Shown here piece after piece: positions 27,960-36,702 of a DNA stretch of 64,000 nt. The position numbers and the translations under genes are program-made. Source of the stretch: Microvirga alba. GTDB lineage: Bacteria; Pseudomonadota; Alphaproteobacteria; Rhizobiales; Beijerinckiaceae. The notes below the pieces were generated by a model, which worked only from the letters and a program-made list of their open reading frames with translations, ran no database searches and had not been told where the DNA came from. The stretch spans positions 124,001-188,000 of the forward strand of contig NZ_JADQDO010000002.1 in NCBI RefSeq assembly GCF_015694465.1, written 5' to 3'. How positions within the stretch are numbered: the stretch's first letter is position 1; every line of letters starts with the position of its first letter.

Positions 27960-28844
27960 ATGTCATTTTCATTGCAGCTTCGGAAGAGCCTCCTCGCCCT
28001 CGGGGTCGCCCTGCCCTTCGCCGCCGGCGCGGCCCTGGCTCAGACGAGCGCCCCCACACCTCCGGCTGCCGCTACGGCGGTCAATCCCGACAAAGTGATC
28101 GCCCGCGTCAACGGGACGAACATCACGGAAGCTGACCTCGCGGTCGCGACCGCCGATCCGGCCCTGCAGCTGCCGAACGTTCCCGAAGCGCAGAAGCGCG
28201 ACATGCTGATCGGTTACCTGATCGATCTCAAGCTCGGCGCCAAGGCCGCCGAAGCCGCCAAGGTCGGCGATACGCCCGATTTCGCCCGCAAGCTCGCCTA
28301 TACGCGGGACAAGACCCTGCTGGACCAGTATCTGGACCAGGAAGCCAAGAAGGCGGTCACCCCCGAGGCGGCCCGCAAGCTCTATGACGAAACCGCCAAG
28401 AGCGTGCCCGCCGAGCAGGAGGTGCGCGCCCGCCACATCCTCGTCGAATCCGAGGAAGAGGCCAAGAAAGCCGCCGCCCGCGTGAAGGGCGGCGAGGACT
28501 TCGCCAAGGTCGCAGCCGAACTCTCGAAGGATCCCGGCTCCAAGACCGATGGCGGCGATCTCGGCTTCTTCACCAAGGACCGCATGGTCGAGCCCTTTGC
28601 CGAAGCCGCTTTCAAGCTCGAACCCGGCCAGATCTCGGACCCGGTGAAGTCCCAGTTCGGCTGGCACGTCATCAAGGTCGAAGAAAAGCGCTCCAAACCG
28701 GTTCCGTCCTTCGAGGAAATGAAGGACCAGGTCGACACCTATCTGGAACGCAAGGCCCAGCAGGATCTGATTGGCGGCCTGCGTCAGAGCGCCAAGATCG
28801 AGCGCCTGGACGACAAGGGCAATCTCGTCGAGCAGAAGAAGTGA
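27960..28844 (+). CDS. Periplasmic peptidyl-prolyl cis-trans isomerase, parvulin type
   Basis: 294 residues from ATG 27960, preceded by GAGGATC. A Sec signal (SLLALGVALPFAAGAALA, cleaved before QTS) is followed by an N-terminal SurA/PrsA-like helical region and a PpiC domain at about 150-245: VRARHILVESEEEAKKAAARV, DGGDLGFFTKDRMVEPF and SQFGWHVIKVEE are typical. Likely assists folding of exported proteins. Its position opposite secA is conserved in Hyphomicrobiales, where argJ normally comes next; here an RTX gene intervenes. Confidence 0.92.
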   Translation: MSFSLQLRKSLLALGVALPFAAGAALAQTSAPTPPAAATAVNPDKVIARVNGTNITEADLAVATADPALQLPNVPEAQKRDMLIGYLIDLKLGAKAAEAAKVGDTPDFARKLAYTRDKTLLDQYLDQEAKKAVTPEAARKLYDETAKSVPAEQEVRARHILVESEEEAKKAAARVKGGEDFAKVAAELSKDPGSKTDGGDLGFFTKDRMVEPFAEAAFKLEPGQISDPVKSQFGWHVIKVEEKRSKPVPSFEEMKDQVDTYLERKAQQDLIGGLRQSAKIERLDDKGNLVEQKK

Positions 28845-29391
28845 GGCTTTTTGATCCGCAAGCGGCAAGAACATCTCTTGCCGTAGCGGGGTCTTAGGCC
28901 GCTGAGCCCTGCGGGGCCGGAGGCATGAGATTAAAGGCGGGCCGTCGGCTCGCCTTTATTTTTTCGGTGTCCTTAAGACTGTCGGGATGCCGGAATATTC
29001 GCGCTCCCGTCCTCAGCCTAGGCGCCACGCGAACGGCGAGAGCTCTTGCTCTGGGGTCCAAACGCCGACGGCACCAGGTATCGCGAGCCGACGGCGTCGC
29101 TCAATCTAGAATTGCCGCCGATACAATATATTTAGCTCAAATTCACAACGTAACTATCGTAGTTTGTGTCATAACGTTAAAATAGTTTGAAACCGCGCGT
29201 CATTAAACGCATTCAGATCAATGATTACTTCGTTGTTTCGATAAATATTTACTGGTCTTATATTCTTAGTTGAAATGAAAGAACGCAAGGAAGCGGCATT
29301 TGCATATTTAATACACCGGTATATCGTTGCGTTAACGTTGCGCGTGAGTGCGCGACGCTTTGTCAAACGATGACTTCTATAGGACACGCAC
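28845..29391. other. Spacer with terminator then AT-rich leader of RTX gene 2
   Basis: After the isomerase stop a terminator lies at 28933-28965. From about 29100 to 29390 base composition changes abruptly to AT-rich, unlike the surrounding genome, and continues to the RTX start. TTTGCATAT at 29299-29307 recurs in the palindrome upstream of RTX gene 3. No credible gene was seen. Confidence 0.7.
28933..28965 (+). terminator. Rho-independent terminator after the isomerase gene
   Basis: AAAGGCG...CGCCTTT with an inner GCC/GGC stem forms a long hairpin followed by ATTTTTT. Confidence 0.93.
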
Positions 29392-30837
29392 ATGACCGAT
29401 TACCGCACTCCCGATCACAGCTCCGGTGAGGCTGGCGTCCTCGTGACGAGGCCATATTACCTCGACGTCGGGGATACTCTGTTTGTCCAATGGGGAACAT
29501 CGGTCGATACGATTCTCAATCGCACACCGGCCGTCTATATGAAATCCGACGCGGTCATCACTGTGTATGATCATTCGAACATCCGCGGGTTCAACGACAC
29601 ACTCTTCGCGACCGGCGGAAACATTACCGTCAATCTGCAGTACTTCAGCCACATCGGCGGCATAACGTCCGCCGTCAACTTCGCCGGCGAATATAACACG
29701 TTCAATCTCGCAGCCCGCGCAAAGATCTGGAGCGGCGCCAACCTGAACGACACTGCGGTCTTCAGCGGAGGTCACTCGGTCTTCAATCTGAGCGAACTTG
29801 CCGTTCTCGGCCACGAGCGAATGGATTACACGCGCCACACCGGCGTGGTCCTTTCCGGCGGAGACAACACCTTCAACATCGCCGAGACGGCGCTCGTCAA
29901 AGGCGGTTACAAAGCCATCGGAATCGAAGGCGCGGGCAACGTGTTCAACAACGATGGAACGATCCTTGCGAACAACGGAACGACCATCACGTTGAACAGC
30001 CTGTCCGGCGGCATCAACACCTTCAACAACACGGGCGAAATCGTGCGGACCATCGACCAGATTCCCCACGATCAGGTCTATAACCACAACGTCATCGTGA
30101 GCACCGGCAACGCAGTCGATCTCATCTACAACGGCTATGACGACTCGCGCGCCAAGACGGCCTACATCAAGGGCAACGTCTATCTGCACGACGGCGAAGA
30201 CGTCCTCCTCAACAAGGCGTCGGGAGTCGTGATGGGCATCACTGTCAACAAGGGCATCGTCGACATGGGCGGCGGCAATGACCTCGTCATCAACGACGGC
30301 CGCATCGACAGCGTGGTTTATCTCGGCGAGGGCGAGGACCGCTATGAGGGCGCCAAGAGCCTCTATAATGTCGAGGTCGATGGCGGCGGCGGCAATGACG
30401 TCATCATCGGCGGATACGGCAACGACAGGCTCTATGGCGGCGGCGGCGACGATCTGCTCGTGGGCGGCGCGGGCTCCGACCGTCTGAGCGGCGGCCTGGG
30501 ACGCGACCTGCTCGTCGGCGGCGAGGGCGCGGATGCGTTCGTGTTCGAGGCCGCGCTCGGTGCCTCGAACATCGATACAATCCGCGACTTCTCCGTATGG
30601 GACGACGTCATTCTGCTCCATCACGAAATCTTCGATGGCCTCTCCATCGGCAGCCTGTCGAGTAAAGCCTTCGAGATCGGAACCTCGGCGCAGACCGCCG
30701 ATACCCGGATCGTCTACAACCGTGCCACGGGAGAACTCTCCTACGACGCGGATGGCAACGGCCGTGGCGAGGCGGTCACGTTCGCTGTTTTCGACACGAG
30801 CGTGGCGCTCAAGGCCAGCCACTTCCTCATCATCTGA
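29392..30837 (+). CDS. RTX-type secreted protein 2 with predicted beta-helix
   Basis: 481 residues. Residues 60-320 hold recurring FN motifs (NTFNLAARAKIW, SVFNLSELAVLG, NTFNIAETALVKG, NVFNNDGTILAN, NTFNNTGEIV), suggesting a right-handed beta-solenoid. RTX nonapeptides occupy about 329-383, followed by a C-terminal module (DTIRDFSVWDDVILL, LSYDADGNGRGEAV) ending in FLII, typical of type I secretion. Similar in layout to surface or matrix proteins; no enzyme motif seen. It sits between the isomerase and argJ, which are normally adjacent, behind an AT-rich leader, consistent with insertion. Confidence 0.87.
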   Translation: MTDYRTPDHSSGEAGVLVTRPYYLDVGDTLFVQWGTSVDTILNRTPAVYMKSDAVITVYDHSNIRGFNDTLFATGGNITVNLQYFSHIGGITSAVNFAGEYNTFNLAARAKIWSGANLNDTAVFSGGHSVFNLSELAVLGHERMDYTRHTGVVLSGGDNTFNIAETALVKGGYKAIGIEGAGNVFNNDGTILANNGTTITLNSLSGGINTFNNTGEIVRTIDQIPHDQVYNHNVIVSTGNAVDLIYNGYDDSRAKTAYIKGNVYLHDGEDVLLNKASGVVMGITVNKGIVDMGGGNDLVINDGRIDSVVYLGEGEDRYEGAKSLYNVEVDGGGGNDVIIGGYGNDRLYGGGGDDLLVGGAGSDRLSGGLGRDLLVGGEGADAFVFEAALGASNIDTIRDFSVWDDVILLHHEIFDGLSIGSLSSKAFEIGTSAQTADTRIVYNRATGELSYDADGNGRGEAVTFAVFDTSVALKASHFLII

Positions 30838-30847
30838 CGATTCAAAG

Positions 30848-30876
30848 CCCCTCCTCGCGGTCCGTCCGCGGGGAGG
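30848..30876 (+). other. GC-rich hairpin downstream of RTX gene 2
   Basis: CTCCTCGCGG and CCGCGGGGAG pair imperfectly around TCCGT, 10 bases after the stop. No T-run follows; it may protect the mRNA 3' end. Confidence 0.35.
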
Positions 30877-31001
30877 TCCGCCGCCGACAGAGCCGGCAGC
30901 GCGAGACGGAATGCCCCCAAGACGAAGCGCGGGCTTGACAAAAAGCGTTAAAAACCCGCACGTCGCGGATCTTAACGGCATTTCCTCGTTCGAGTTCATC
31001 C

Positions 31002-32243
31002 ATGTCCAAAACCGTCTCCCCGCTCGCGCCTAAGTCCTATCCGGCGCTTCCCGCCATCGAAGGCGTCAGGATCGCGACTGCGGAGGCGGGGATCCGATAC
31101 AAGAACCGGACGGACGTTCTCTATGTTGCACTCGCGAAGGACACCGCCGTGGCGGGCGTGTTCACGCGCTCGAAGTGCCCTTCGGCTCCCGTCGACTGGT
31201 GCCGCAAGAACCTCGCCAAGGGCGCCGCGCGGGCTCTCGTGGTCAATTCCGGCAACGCCAATGCCTTCACCGGCAAGAAGGGCGCCGAGGCAGTAAAGCT
31301 GACCGCCGACATCGCGGCGGAGGCCGCCGGATGCCGCGCCTCACAGGTCTTCATCGCCTCGACCGGAGTCATCGGCGAGCCGCTGGACGCAACCAAGTTC
31401 GATGGCGTGCTCCAGGCCTGCGAGAAAAAAGCCAAGCCGCTCAACTGGGTCGACGCCGCCAAGGCGATCATGACCACGGACACGTTCCCGAAAGTCGCAA
31501 CCCGAACCGCCACCATCGGCGGCGTCGAGGTCACCATCAACGGCATCGCCAAAGGCGCGGGCATGATCGCCCCTGACATGGCGACGATGCTCTCCTTTAT
31601 CTTCACCGACGCACCGATCGCCGCGCCGGTGCTTCAGGCGCTCCTCAAGAAGGGCGCCGACAAGAGCTTCAATTGCGTGACGGTGGACAGCGACACCTCG
31701 ACGTCCGACACGCTTCTCTTCTTCGCGACCGGTGCAGCCGCCAAGCGTGGCGCGCCGGCGATCTCGCTGCCGAGCGACCGCCGCCTGAAAAATTTCCGGC
31801 AAGCGCTGGAGGATCTTCTCACCGACCTCGCGCAGCAGGTCGCCCGCGACGGCGAAGGCGCCCGCAAATTCGTGACCGTGAAGGTCACGGGCGCGACGGG
31901 CGCGACCTCCGCCAAGCGCATCGCCATGGCGATCGCCAATTCACCGCTGGTGAAAACGGCGGTTGCCGGCGAGGATGCGAATTGGGGCCGTGTGGTCATG
32001 GCGGTCGGCAAGGCGGGCGAGCCGGCGGAGCGCGACAAGCTCGCGATCTGGTTCGGCGACATCCGCGTCGCCGTGAAGGGGGCGCGCGACAACGACTATG
32101 ACGAGAAGAAGACCTCCGCCTACATGAAGGGCGACGAGATCACGATCCGAGTCGATCTCGGCCTCGGGCGCGGCGAAGCCACCGCCTGGACCTGCGATCT
32201 CACCAAGGCCTATGTGGAGATAAACGGGGATTACCGGAGCTAA
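31002..32243 (+). CDS. argJ: Bifunctional glutamate N-acetyltransferase/amino-acid acetyltransferase
   Basis: 413 residues. ArgJ cleaves itself before Thr195 in the [16 protein letters not shown] motif, giving alpha and beta chains. It transfers acetyl from N-acetylornithine to glutamate, recycling acetyl groups in arginine synthesis, and in many species can also use acetyl-CoA. The C-terminus ending EINGDYRS is typical. In most relatives it directly follows the PpiC isomerase gene and is followed by mutT, as here apart from inserted genes. Confidence 0.97.
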   Translation: MSKTVSPLAPKSYPALPAIEGVRIATAEAGIRYKNRTDVLYVALAKDTAVAGVFTRSKCPSAPVDWCRKNLAKGAARALVVNSGNANAFTGKKGAEAVKLTADIAAEAAGCRASQVFIASTGVIGEPLDATKFDGVLQACEKKAKPLNWVDAAKAIMTTDTFPKVATRTATIGGVEVTINGIAKGAGMIAPDMATMLSFIFTDAPIAAPVLQALLKKGADKSFNCVTVDSDTSTSDTLLFFATGAAAKRGAPAISLPSDRRLKNFRQALEDLLTDLAQQVARDGEGARKFVTVKVTGATGATSAKRIAMAIANSPLVKTAVAGEDANWGRVVMAVGKAGEPAERDKLAIWFGDIRVAVKGARDNDYDEKKTSAYMKGDEITIRVDLGLGRGEATAWTCDLTKAYVEINGDYRS

Positions 32244-32256
32244 AGCCGTCCGGGGA

Positions 32257-32625
32257 TCAGGGGACGACGGTGACTTTCAGCTTGGTAGTGACCCGCATCA
32301 GGCCGCCGTACTGGTCCGTCCCGATGATGGCGTAGGAGAATTCATCCGCCCCCTTGTAGCCGGGTTTCGCGACATAAAAGGGCGTCAACCCCTGCACACC
32401 CGCCAAGCCGACTTTCGGTTTCTGGACGATCACCGCTTCGTTGATCGCCCCTTGAATGCCGTTGAGGCCGAAGCCGCACCCCTTGCCTGCCTTGATCGTC
32501 ATCTCCGCTTCAACATTCGCGATATGGGAGTTGAAGTTCATGGGTGAGACGGTGCAGTTATCCGCCCGGGCAGCATCCGCCCAGATCAGTGCGGCGAAAG
32601 CCGAGATAAGCAATTTCCTATTCAT
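32257..32625 (-). CDS. Small secreted protein with Ig-like C-terminal half, unknown function
   Basis: 122 residues from MNRKLLISAFAALIWADAARA, a Sec signal with cleavage before DN; a start at 32640 would add five residues. Two cysteines (DNCTV and GKGCGFG) could form a disulfide. The second half, FYVAKPGYKGADEFSYAIIG and VTTKLKVTVVP, looks like a bacterial Ig-like strand pattern. It converges tail to tail with argJ at a 13-base gap. No functional assignment is possible. Confidence 0.7.
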   Translation of the reverse strand: MNRKLLISAFAALIWADAARADNCTVSPMNFNSHIANVEAEMTIKAGKGCGFGLNGIQGAINEAVIVQKPKVGLAGVQGLTPFYVAKPGYKGADEFSYAIIGTDQYGGLMRVTTKLKVTVVP

Positions 32626-32887
32626 GGATATACCTAGCAAGCTTGGATCTGAAGAGGTCCGCGCCTTTCAGGATCTTCCGGGAAAACCCGAGGATCATGA
32701 CGGAAACAGTAGTACAAGCGGGAATGGGTTAAGAATTCTGTCTGTTATTATGGAACAACTTTAACGGAGACTTGGACTGGCCAGGCGGTGTCGTTGCCCG
32801 AAATTCTGTTCGCCGCAGACTTAAAGCAGGCTATGAGAGTTCCTTTCCAATCCTAAAGCCTCTCCTGGCCAACTGGACCGATCATCC

Positions 32888-33301
32888 TTGTCCTCTCCCA
32901 AGCTCACCCTCGTCGTCGCCGTCGCCCTCATCGATGCTGATAACCACATCCTTCTCGCGCAGCGCCCGGAAGGGAAGCAGCTCGCGGGGCTCTGGGAGTT
33001 TCCCGGCGGCAAGGTGGAGCCCGGCGAACGCCCGGAAGAGACGCTGATCCGCGAATTGCGCGAGGAGCTTGGCATCACCGTGAAGGAGCCCTGCCTCGCG
33101 CCGCTCACCTTCGCGAGCCATGCCTATGAGAGCTTCCATCTCCTGATGCCGCTCTATGTCTGCCGGCGCTGGGACGGCTTCGTGCAATCGCTCGAGGGGC
33201 AGGCATTGAAATGGGTAAAGCCACAGGATTTGCGCAGCTATCCCATGCCGCCGGCGGATGAACCTTTGATTCCGTTTCTCGTGGATCTCGTCGCCATTTG
33301 A
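32888..33301 (+). CDS. mutT: 8-oxo-dGTP diphosphatase (Nudix)
   Basis: 137 residues starting with TTG. The Nudix box is complete: GGKVEPGERPEETLIRELRE followed by ELGI, and the start KLTLVVAVALIDADNHILLAQRP is typical of MutT. It removes oxidised guanine nucleotides before incorporation. It follows argJ in the conserved order, separated here by the small secreted-protein gene on the other strand. Confidence 0.92.
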   Translation: MSSPKLTLVVAVALIDADNHILLAQRPEGKQLAGLWEFPGGKVEPGERPEETLIRELREELGITVKEPCLAPLTFASHAYESFHLLMPLYVCRRWDGFVQSLEGQALKWVKPQDLRSYPMPPADEPLIPFLVDLVAI

Positions 33302-33486
33302 GCCGCAGTCATCGCCCTGACAGACCGCGCGGCAATCTCCGCCCTCCCAGCTCCGCCGCAAGGCTTCCTTTTCGCTTGCTCCGCGGCCGGCTGAAAGCGG
33401 CATCCGGCTAAAGACGGTCGTCGAACACCCTTCACGCCGGACGCAGACCGGCTACATTCTTTCAAACAAAAGGATGGGAGGGGCCC

Positions 33487-33990
33487 ATGTCGACCCTGTT
33501 CGAACGCCAGCTCGCGACCTATTCGAGCTATCATCGGGATCACCGCAACCGCGCGACCCATTTCATCGGCATCCCGGCCATCGTCTGCTCGATTCTTTTG
33601 GTCTGCGCTCTTTGGTGGCCCCACCTTGGCTCGATCAGCGTCTCGGGCGCGTGGATTGTCTGGGCGGCAGCCTGCCTTGGCTGGATCGCCCTCGACCTGA
33701 CCATCGGGTTGGCGATGGCGATCGCCCTCCTGCCGGTCGTGCTGTTCTCGAACTGGTTCACTTCGACCTATGGCAGCTCTGCGACCTGGTGGCTGTTCGG
33801 CGTCTTGTTCGTCGGCGGCTGGGTGTTTCAGTTTCTCGGCCACGCCTTCGAGGGACGGCGACCGGCGCTTGCGGACAATCTGTTCCAGGCCTTCATCGGG
33901 CCCATGTTCATCATGGCCGAGCTCCTGATGATGCTGGGCCTGCGCCGCGACCTCGCCCGGTTCACGGGCGACGGCGATGGGCGGACGTGA
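33487..33990 (+). CDS. Mpo1/DUF962-like membrane protein
   Basis: 167 residues with four hydrophobic segments. YSSYHRDHRNRATHFIGIP at the N-terminus and WVFQFLGHAFEGRRPALAD later carry the histidines conserved in the YGL010w/Mpo1 family; yeast Mpo1 is an iron-dependent dioxygenase in fatty acid alpha-oxidation. A bacterial role is not established. ATG 33487 follows GGGAGGGGCCC. Convergent with the DUF427 gene. Confidence 0.82.
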   Translation: MSTLFERQLATYSSYHRDHRNRATHFIGIPAIVCSILLVCALWWPHLGSISVSGAWIVWAAACLGWIALDLTIGLAMAIALLPVVLFSNWFTSTYGSSATWWLFGVLFVGGWVFQFLGHAFEGRRPALADNLFQAFIGPMFIMAELLMMLGLRRDLARFTGDGDGRT

Positions 33991-33996
33991 GCGCTC

Positions 33997-34362
33997 TCAC
34001 ACCATGAATTCCTCGATGTCGTCGACCTTGCTCGGATAGAAGGCGAGATGCCCGGCGATCACGGCGGCGACAGGATAGGGGTTCTCGTAGCAGCAAACCG
34101 CATTCTCGCGCACCAATCCGCCCGCCATCGCCGTGAAATACGACGCGTCGCCCTTGTACGGGCAATGGCTCTTGCGGTCGCTCGGTTCGAGCAGATCCAT
34201 CCGCACGTCCTTGCGCGGAATGTAATGCACGGGCGGAAGCGAGGCTTCGTGAAGAGTGAGAGCGTCGGTCGTCTCGGCAACGATGAAGCCGCCAAGCACG
34301 ACGCGGATGCGATGCGGATTCGTCTCGATGGTAATCGGATGATCGGGCCCGGGCTGTTTCAT
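33997..34362 (-). CDS. DUF427 domain protein
   Basis: 121 residues from MKQPGPDHPITIETNPHRIRV; a longer frame reaches 34410 but runs toward a dispersed repeat. The compact beta fold of DUF427 shows VVLGGFIVAETTDALTLHEA, HYIPRKDVRMDLLEPSDRKS and CPYKGDASYFT with the conserved Cys-Pro-Tyr-Lys-Gly. Function unknown. An AGG-type ribosome site precedes the ATG. Confidence 0.85.
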   Translation of the reverse strand: MKQPGPDHPITIETNPHRIRVVLGGFIVAETTDALTLHEASLPPVHYIPRKDVRMDLLEPSDRKSHCPYKGDASYFTAMAGGLVRENAVCCYENPYPVAAVIAGHLAFYPSKVDDIEEFMV

Positions 34363-34392
34363 GACGGCCTCGCCTGCAGCTTTTGGATACCC

Positions 34393-34440
34393 CATGATCT
34401 TTACGGACAACGGTTTTCCACTTGTCCTGATCAGGCTCTA
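34393..34440 (-). repeat. Partial reverse copy of the CTAGAGC palindromic repeat
   Basis: On the minus strand it reads TAGAGCCTGATCAGGACAAG then TGGAAAACCGTTGTCCGTAAAGATC, a diverged 5' half of the 106-bp element. It lies upstream of the DUF427 gene. Confidence 0.65.
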
Positions 34441-34497
34441 AAATACAGCAGCGCCTGCTCCAAGACAAAGGATTAACCGTGATTCAGGCCTGCGGCA

Positions 34498-35379
34498 TCA
34501 CTCCTGCCGCGCGCCACCGGCCGGCGTCTCCACGACGCCCAACGCATCGGCGAGGCGCATCTTGGCCGATCCCGGCTTGAGCGGCTTCTGCTGGCTCTCG
34601 TGCGGTGCCCAACCCGACAGCCAGACGATCTCGAAGGTCGCAGGCAACCGCCCGTCGGGATCTGCGAAGCGCTCCGCGTAAATCTGCGCCGCGCGCATGA
34701 GTGTCGCCCGCCGCAAGGGAGTCTTGCGACGATCATGGAGCGCATTGGAGAGGCCCATCTGGCGCAGGTCCCGCATGAGCGCGAAGGGGTCGCCATAGCG
34801 CACCCGGATCACGTCCGAATCCGTCACCGGCAGGGAAAAACCGGCGCGCTGGAGCAATCCGCCAAGATCGCGCACATCAGCGAAGGGCGCGACGCGGGGG
34901 CTCACGCCGCCTTCCAATTCGGCCTCGGCCTGGGTGAAGGCCTGCCGCAACTCGGTCAGGGTCGCGCCCCCGAGCAGCGCCGCGACGAAGAGCCCATCGG
35001 GCTTCAAGGCGCGGCGGATCTGGACCAACGCTCCGGGCAGGTCGTTCACGCTCTGGAGCGCAAGCAGCGACACCGCGAGATCGAAACGCTCACCCGCGAA
35101 AGGCAGGTGTTCCTCGTCGCCCAAGATGCTGCCGGGCTCCGCGACAGGCGACAGGCGCAGCACCGTCTCGACGCGCCCGCTCTCGCGCAGGCTATCCGCG
35201 GCGGCGGCCGTCGGGGTGCCGACATCGAGCGCATTCGAAAAAGGCCGCAGAACCGTGGAGAGCCGCTCCTGCATATCCTCGACGATCCGCATCAGCAGGA
35301 AATCGGCATAGCCGGATCGCAGGGCGCGCTGAAGGCGGCGGCGGACGAGAGGGCGGTCGAAGACGAGAGGCGTGCTCAT
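34498..35379 (-). CDS. Methyltransferase, NDUFAF5/BioC-like
   Basis: 293 residues from MSTPLVFDRPLVRRRLQRA; a much longer open frame upstream overlaps comF and is not credible. SAM-binding elements are NALDVGTPTAAAADSL (atypical motif I), FDLAVSLLALQSVNDLPGAL and IRRALKPDGLFVAALLGG. The FDRPLVRRRLQRA opening and GGATLTELRQAF match the group related to mitochondrial NDUFAF5, an arginine hydroxylase for complex I, though many bacterial members are called BioC-like. Divergent from comF. Confidence 0.83.
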   Translation of the reverse strand: MSTPLVFDRPLVRRRLQRALRSGYADFLLMRIVEDMQERLSTVLRPFSNALDVGTPTAAAADSLRESGRVETVLRLSPVAEPGSILGDEEHLPFAGERFDLAVSLLALQSVNDLPGALVQIRRALKPDGLFVAALLGGATLTELRQAFTQAEAELEGGVSPRVAPFADVRDLGGLLQRAGFSLPVTDSDVIRVRYGDPFALMRDLRQMGLSNALHDRRKTPLRRATLMRAAQIYAERFADPDGRLPATFEIVWLSGWAPHESQQKPLKPGSAKMRLADALGVVETPAGGARQE

Positions 35380-35480
35380 GAGACGCCCGATATGGCGTGA
35401 AATGATGGCGCGGCCAAGGGCTATTAGGACGGAAGCCGGAGGGAGGCACCCTGGAAGGTCGCTTCTTTGTTGCAAATCGG

Positions 35481-35586
35481 CTAGAGCATGATCAGAACAA
35501 GTGGAAACCGGTTGTTCGCCCGGATCGTGCGGCAATAAGGAATCCGGAGCTTGATCAGGTTTCAAAGAGACATGATCAAGCTCTTG
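35481..35586 (+). repeat. Full-length 106-bp palindromic element, copy A
   Basis: Begins CTAGAGCATGATC and ends GATCAAGCTCTTG, near-inverted termini. The core AACAAGTGGAAACCGGTTG is shared by all copies. It differs from the copy at 38064 at about eleven positions by eye and has the same length. It fills the gap between the NDUFAF5-like gene and comF. Confidence 0.9.
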
Positions 35587-35598
35587 GTTTGCCCTGTG

Positions 35599-36378
35599 AT
35601 GGACGAAGCCGAAACGAAGACGCCCAGCCTGACCGCCCGCCTGCTCCAGACGGCGCGGTACGCCTCGCGCGGGGTGCTTGGCCTGCTCTATCCCCCGACC
35701 TGCATCGCTTGCCAGGCGGCAACTGGCGAGGCGCATGCTCTTTGCGCAACCTGCTGGTCCGGCATTCGCTTCATCGAGCGGCCCTATTGCGAGCGGCTGG
35801 GCACGCCCTTCGCCGTCGACCTCGGCCAGCCGCTCCTCTCGCCCGCCGCCATTGCCGATCCACCGGTATTCGAGCGCGCCCGGGCTGTCGCCGAATATGA
35901 CGGAACGGCCGCCATGCTCGTGCATCGGCTCAAATATGGCGACCGGCTGGAGCTGGCGCGGGCACTGGGCATCATGATGGCCCGCGCGGGCGCGGAACTG
36001 ACGCAGGAGGCGGACGTGATCGTGCCCGTGCCCCTGCATCGCTGGCGGCTGTGGCGGCGGCGGTTCAACCAGGCCATGGCGCTATCCGCCGTCGTCTCAG
36101 GCGCGAGCGGCCTGCCGTGCGATCCCTTCCTCCTCACTCGCGTGAAGCACACCCGCCGGCAGGTCGGGCTGACCAAGGCGCAAAGGCAGGACAATTTGCA
36201 GGGCGCGTTTCGCGTCACCGACAGCGCCAAGGCGCGGCTTCAGGGCAAGCGGGTCCTGCTCATCGACGACGTGCTCACCACCGGAGCAACCGCGAACGCC
36301 GCCTCCCGGGCGCTCCTGCGAGGGGGTGCGACCCAAGTGGATGTGCTGGCCTTTGCGCGCGTGGTGCAAGGGTTGTGA
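35599..36378 (+). CDS. comF: ComF-family phosphoribosyltransferase-like protein
   Basis: 259 residues from ATG 35599; an upstream in-frame ATG at 35551 would encode repeat sequence and is rejected. Two CxxC pairs (CIAC, CATC) near the N-terminus are a zinc ribbon, and VLLIDDVLTTGATANAA is the PRPP-binding loop. ComF proteins aid DNA uptake or single-strand DNA handling in competent bacteria; the role in alphaproteobacteria is unclear. First gene of comF-grxC-nitrilase-DUF1178. Confidence 0.88.
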   Translation: MDEAETKTPSLTARLLQTARYASRGVLGLLYPPTCIACQAATGEAHALCATCWSGIRFIERPYCERLGTPFAVDLGQPLLSPAAIADPPVFERARAVAEYDGTAAMLVHRLKYGDRLELARALGIMMARAGAELTQEADVIVPVPLHRWRLWRRRFNQAMALSAVVSGASGLPCDPFLLTRVKHTRRQVGLTKAQRQDNLQGAFRVTDSAKARLQGKRVLLIDDVLTTGATANAASRALLRGGATQVDVLAFARVVQGL

Positions 36379-36429
36379 CCAAGGCACAGCTCATCTTATA
36401 TGCTCCTTAACTCAGGAGACTGATCGGCC

Positions 36430-36687
36430 ATGCCGTCCATCACGATCTACACGAAGGGCTGGTGCCCCTATTGCTCCGCCGCGAAGAAGCTTCTCGACGA
36501 AAAGGGCGCCGCCTTCATCGAAATCGACATCGAGGCCAAGCCCGAGACCCGCGCGGAGATGATCAGGAAGGCCGGAGGCCGCACCACGGTGCCGCAGATC
36601 TTCATCGGCGAGCGCCATGTGGGCGGTTGCGACGACCTTTACGCCCTGGACGACAAGGGCCAACTCGAGCCCCTGCTGCAGGCCTGA
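36430..36687 (+). CDS. grxC: Glutaredoxin 3
   Basis: 85 residues. The active site is CPYC at residues 12-15 in YTKGWCPYCSAAK, with TTVPQIFIG (cis-proline) and GGCDDLYAL (glutathione binding). It reduces disulfides using glutathione. Part of the conserved comF-grxC-nitrilase order. Confidence 0.96.
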   Translation: MPSITIYTKGWCPYCSAAKKLLDEKGAAFIEIDIEAKPETRAEMIRKAGGRTTVPQIFIGERHVGGCDDLYALDDKGQLEPLLQA

Positions 36688-36702
36688 CGGAGACCCTCGC
36701 CC

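Noticed and set aside
29169..29393. 74-codon minus-strand frame in AT-rich leader
   Set aside because: No ribosome site, no family, and composition alone explains it.
34498..36039. 513-codon frame extending the NDUFAF5-like methyltransferase upstream
   Set aside because: The extra 220 residues overlap the palindromic repeat and comF; the family N-terminus begins at 35379.
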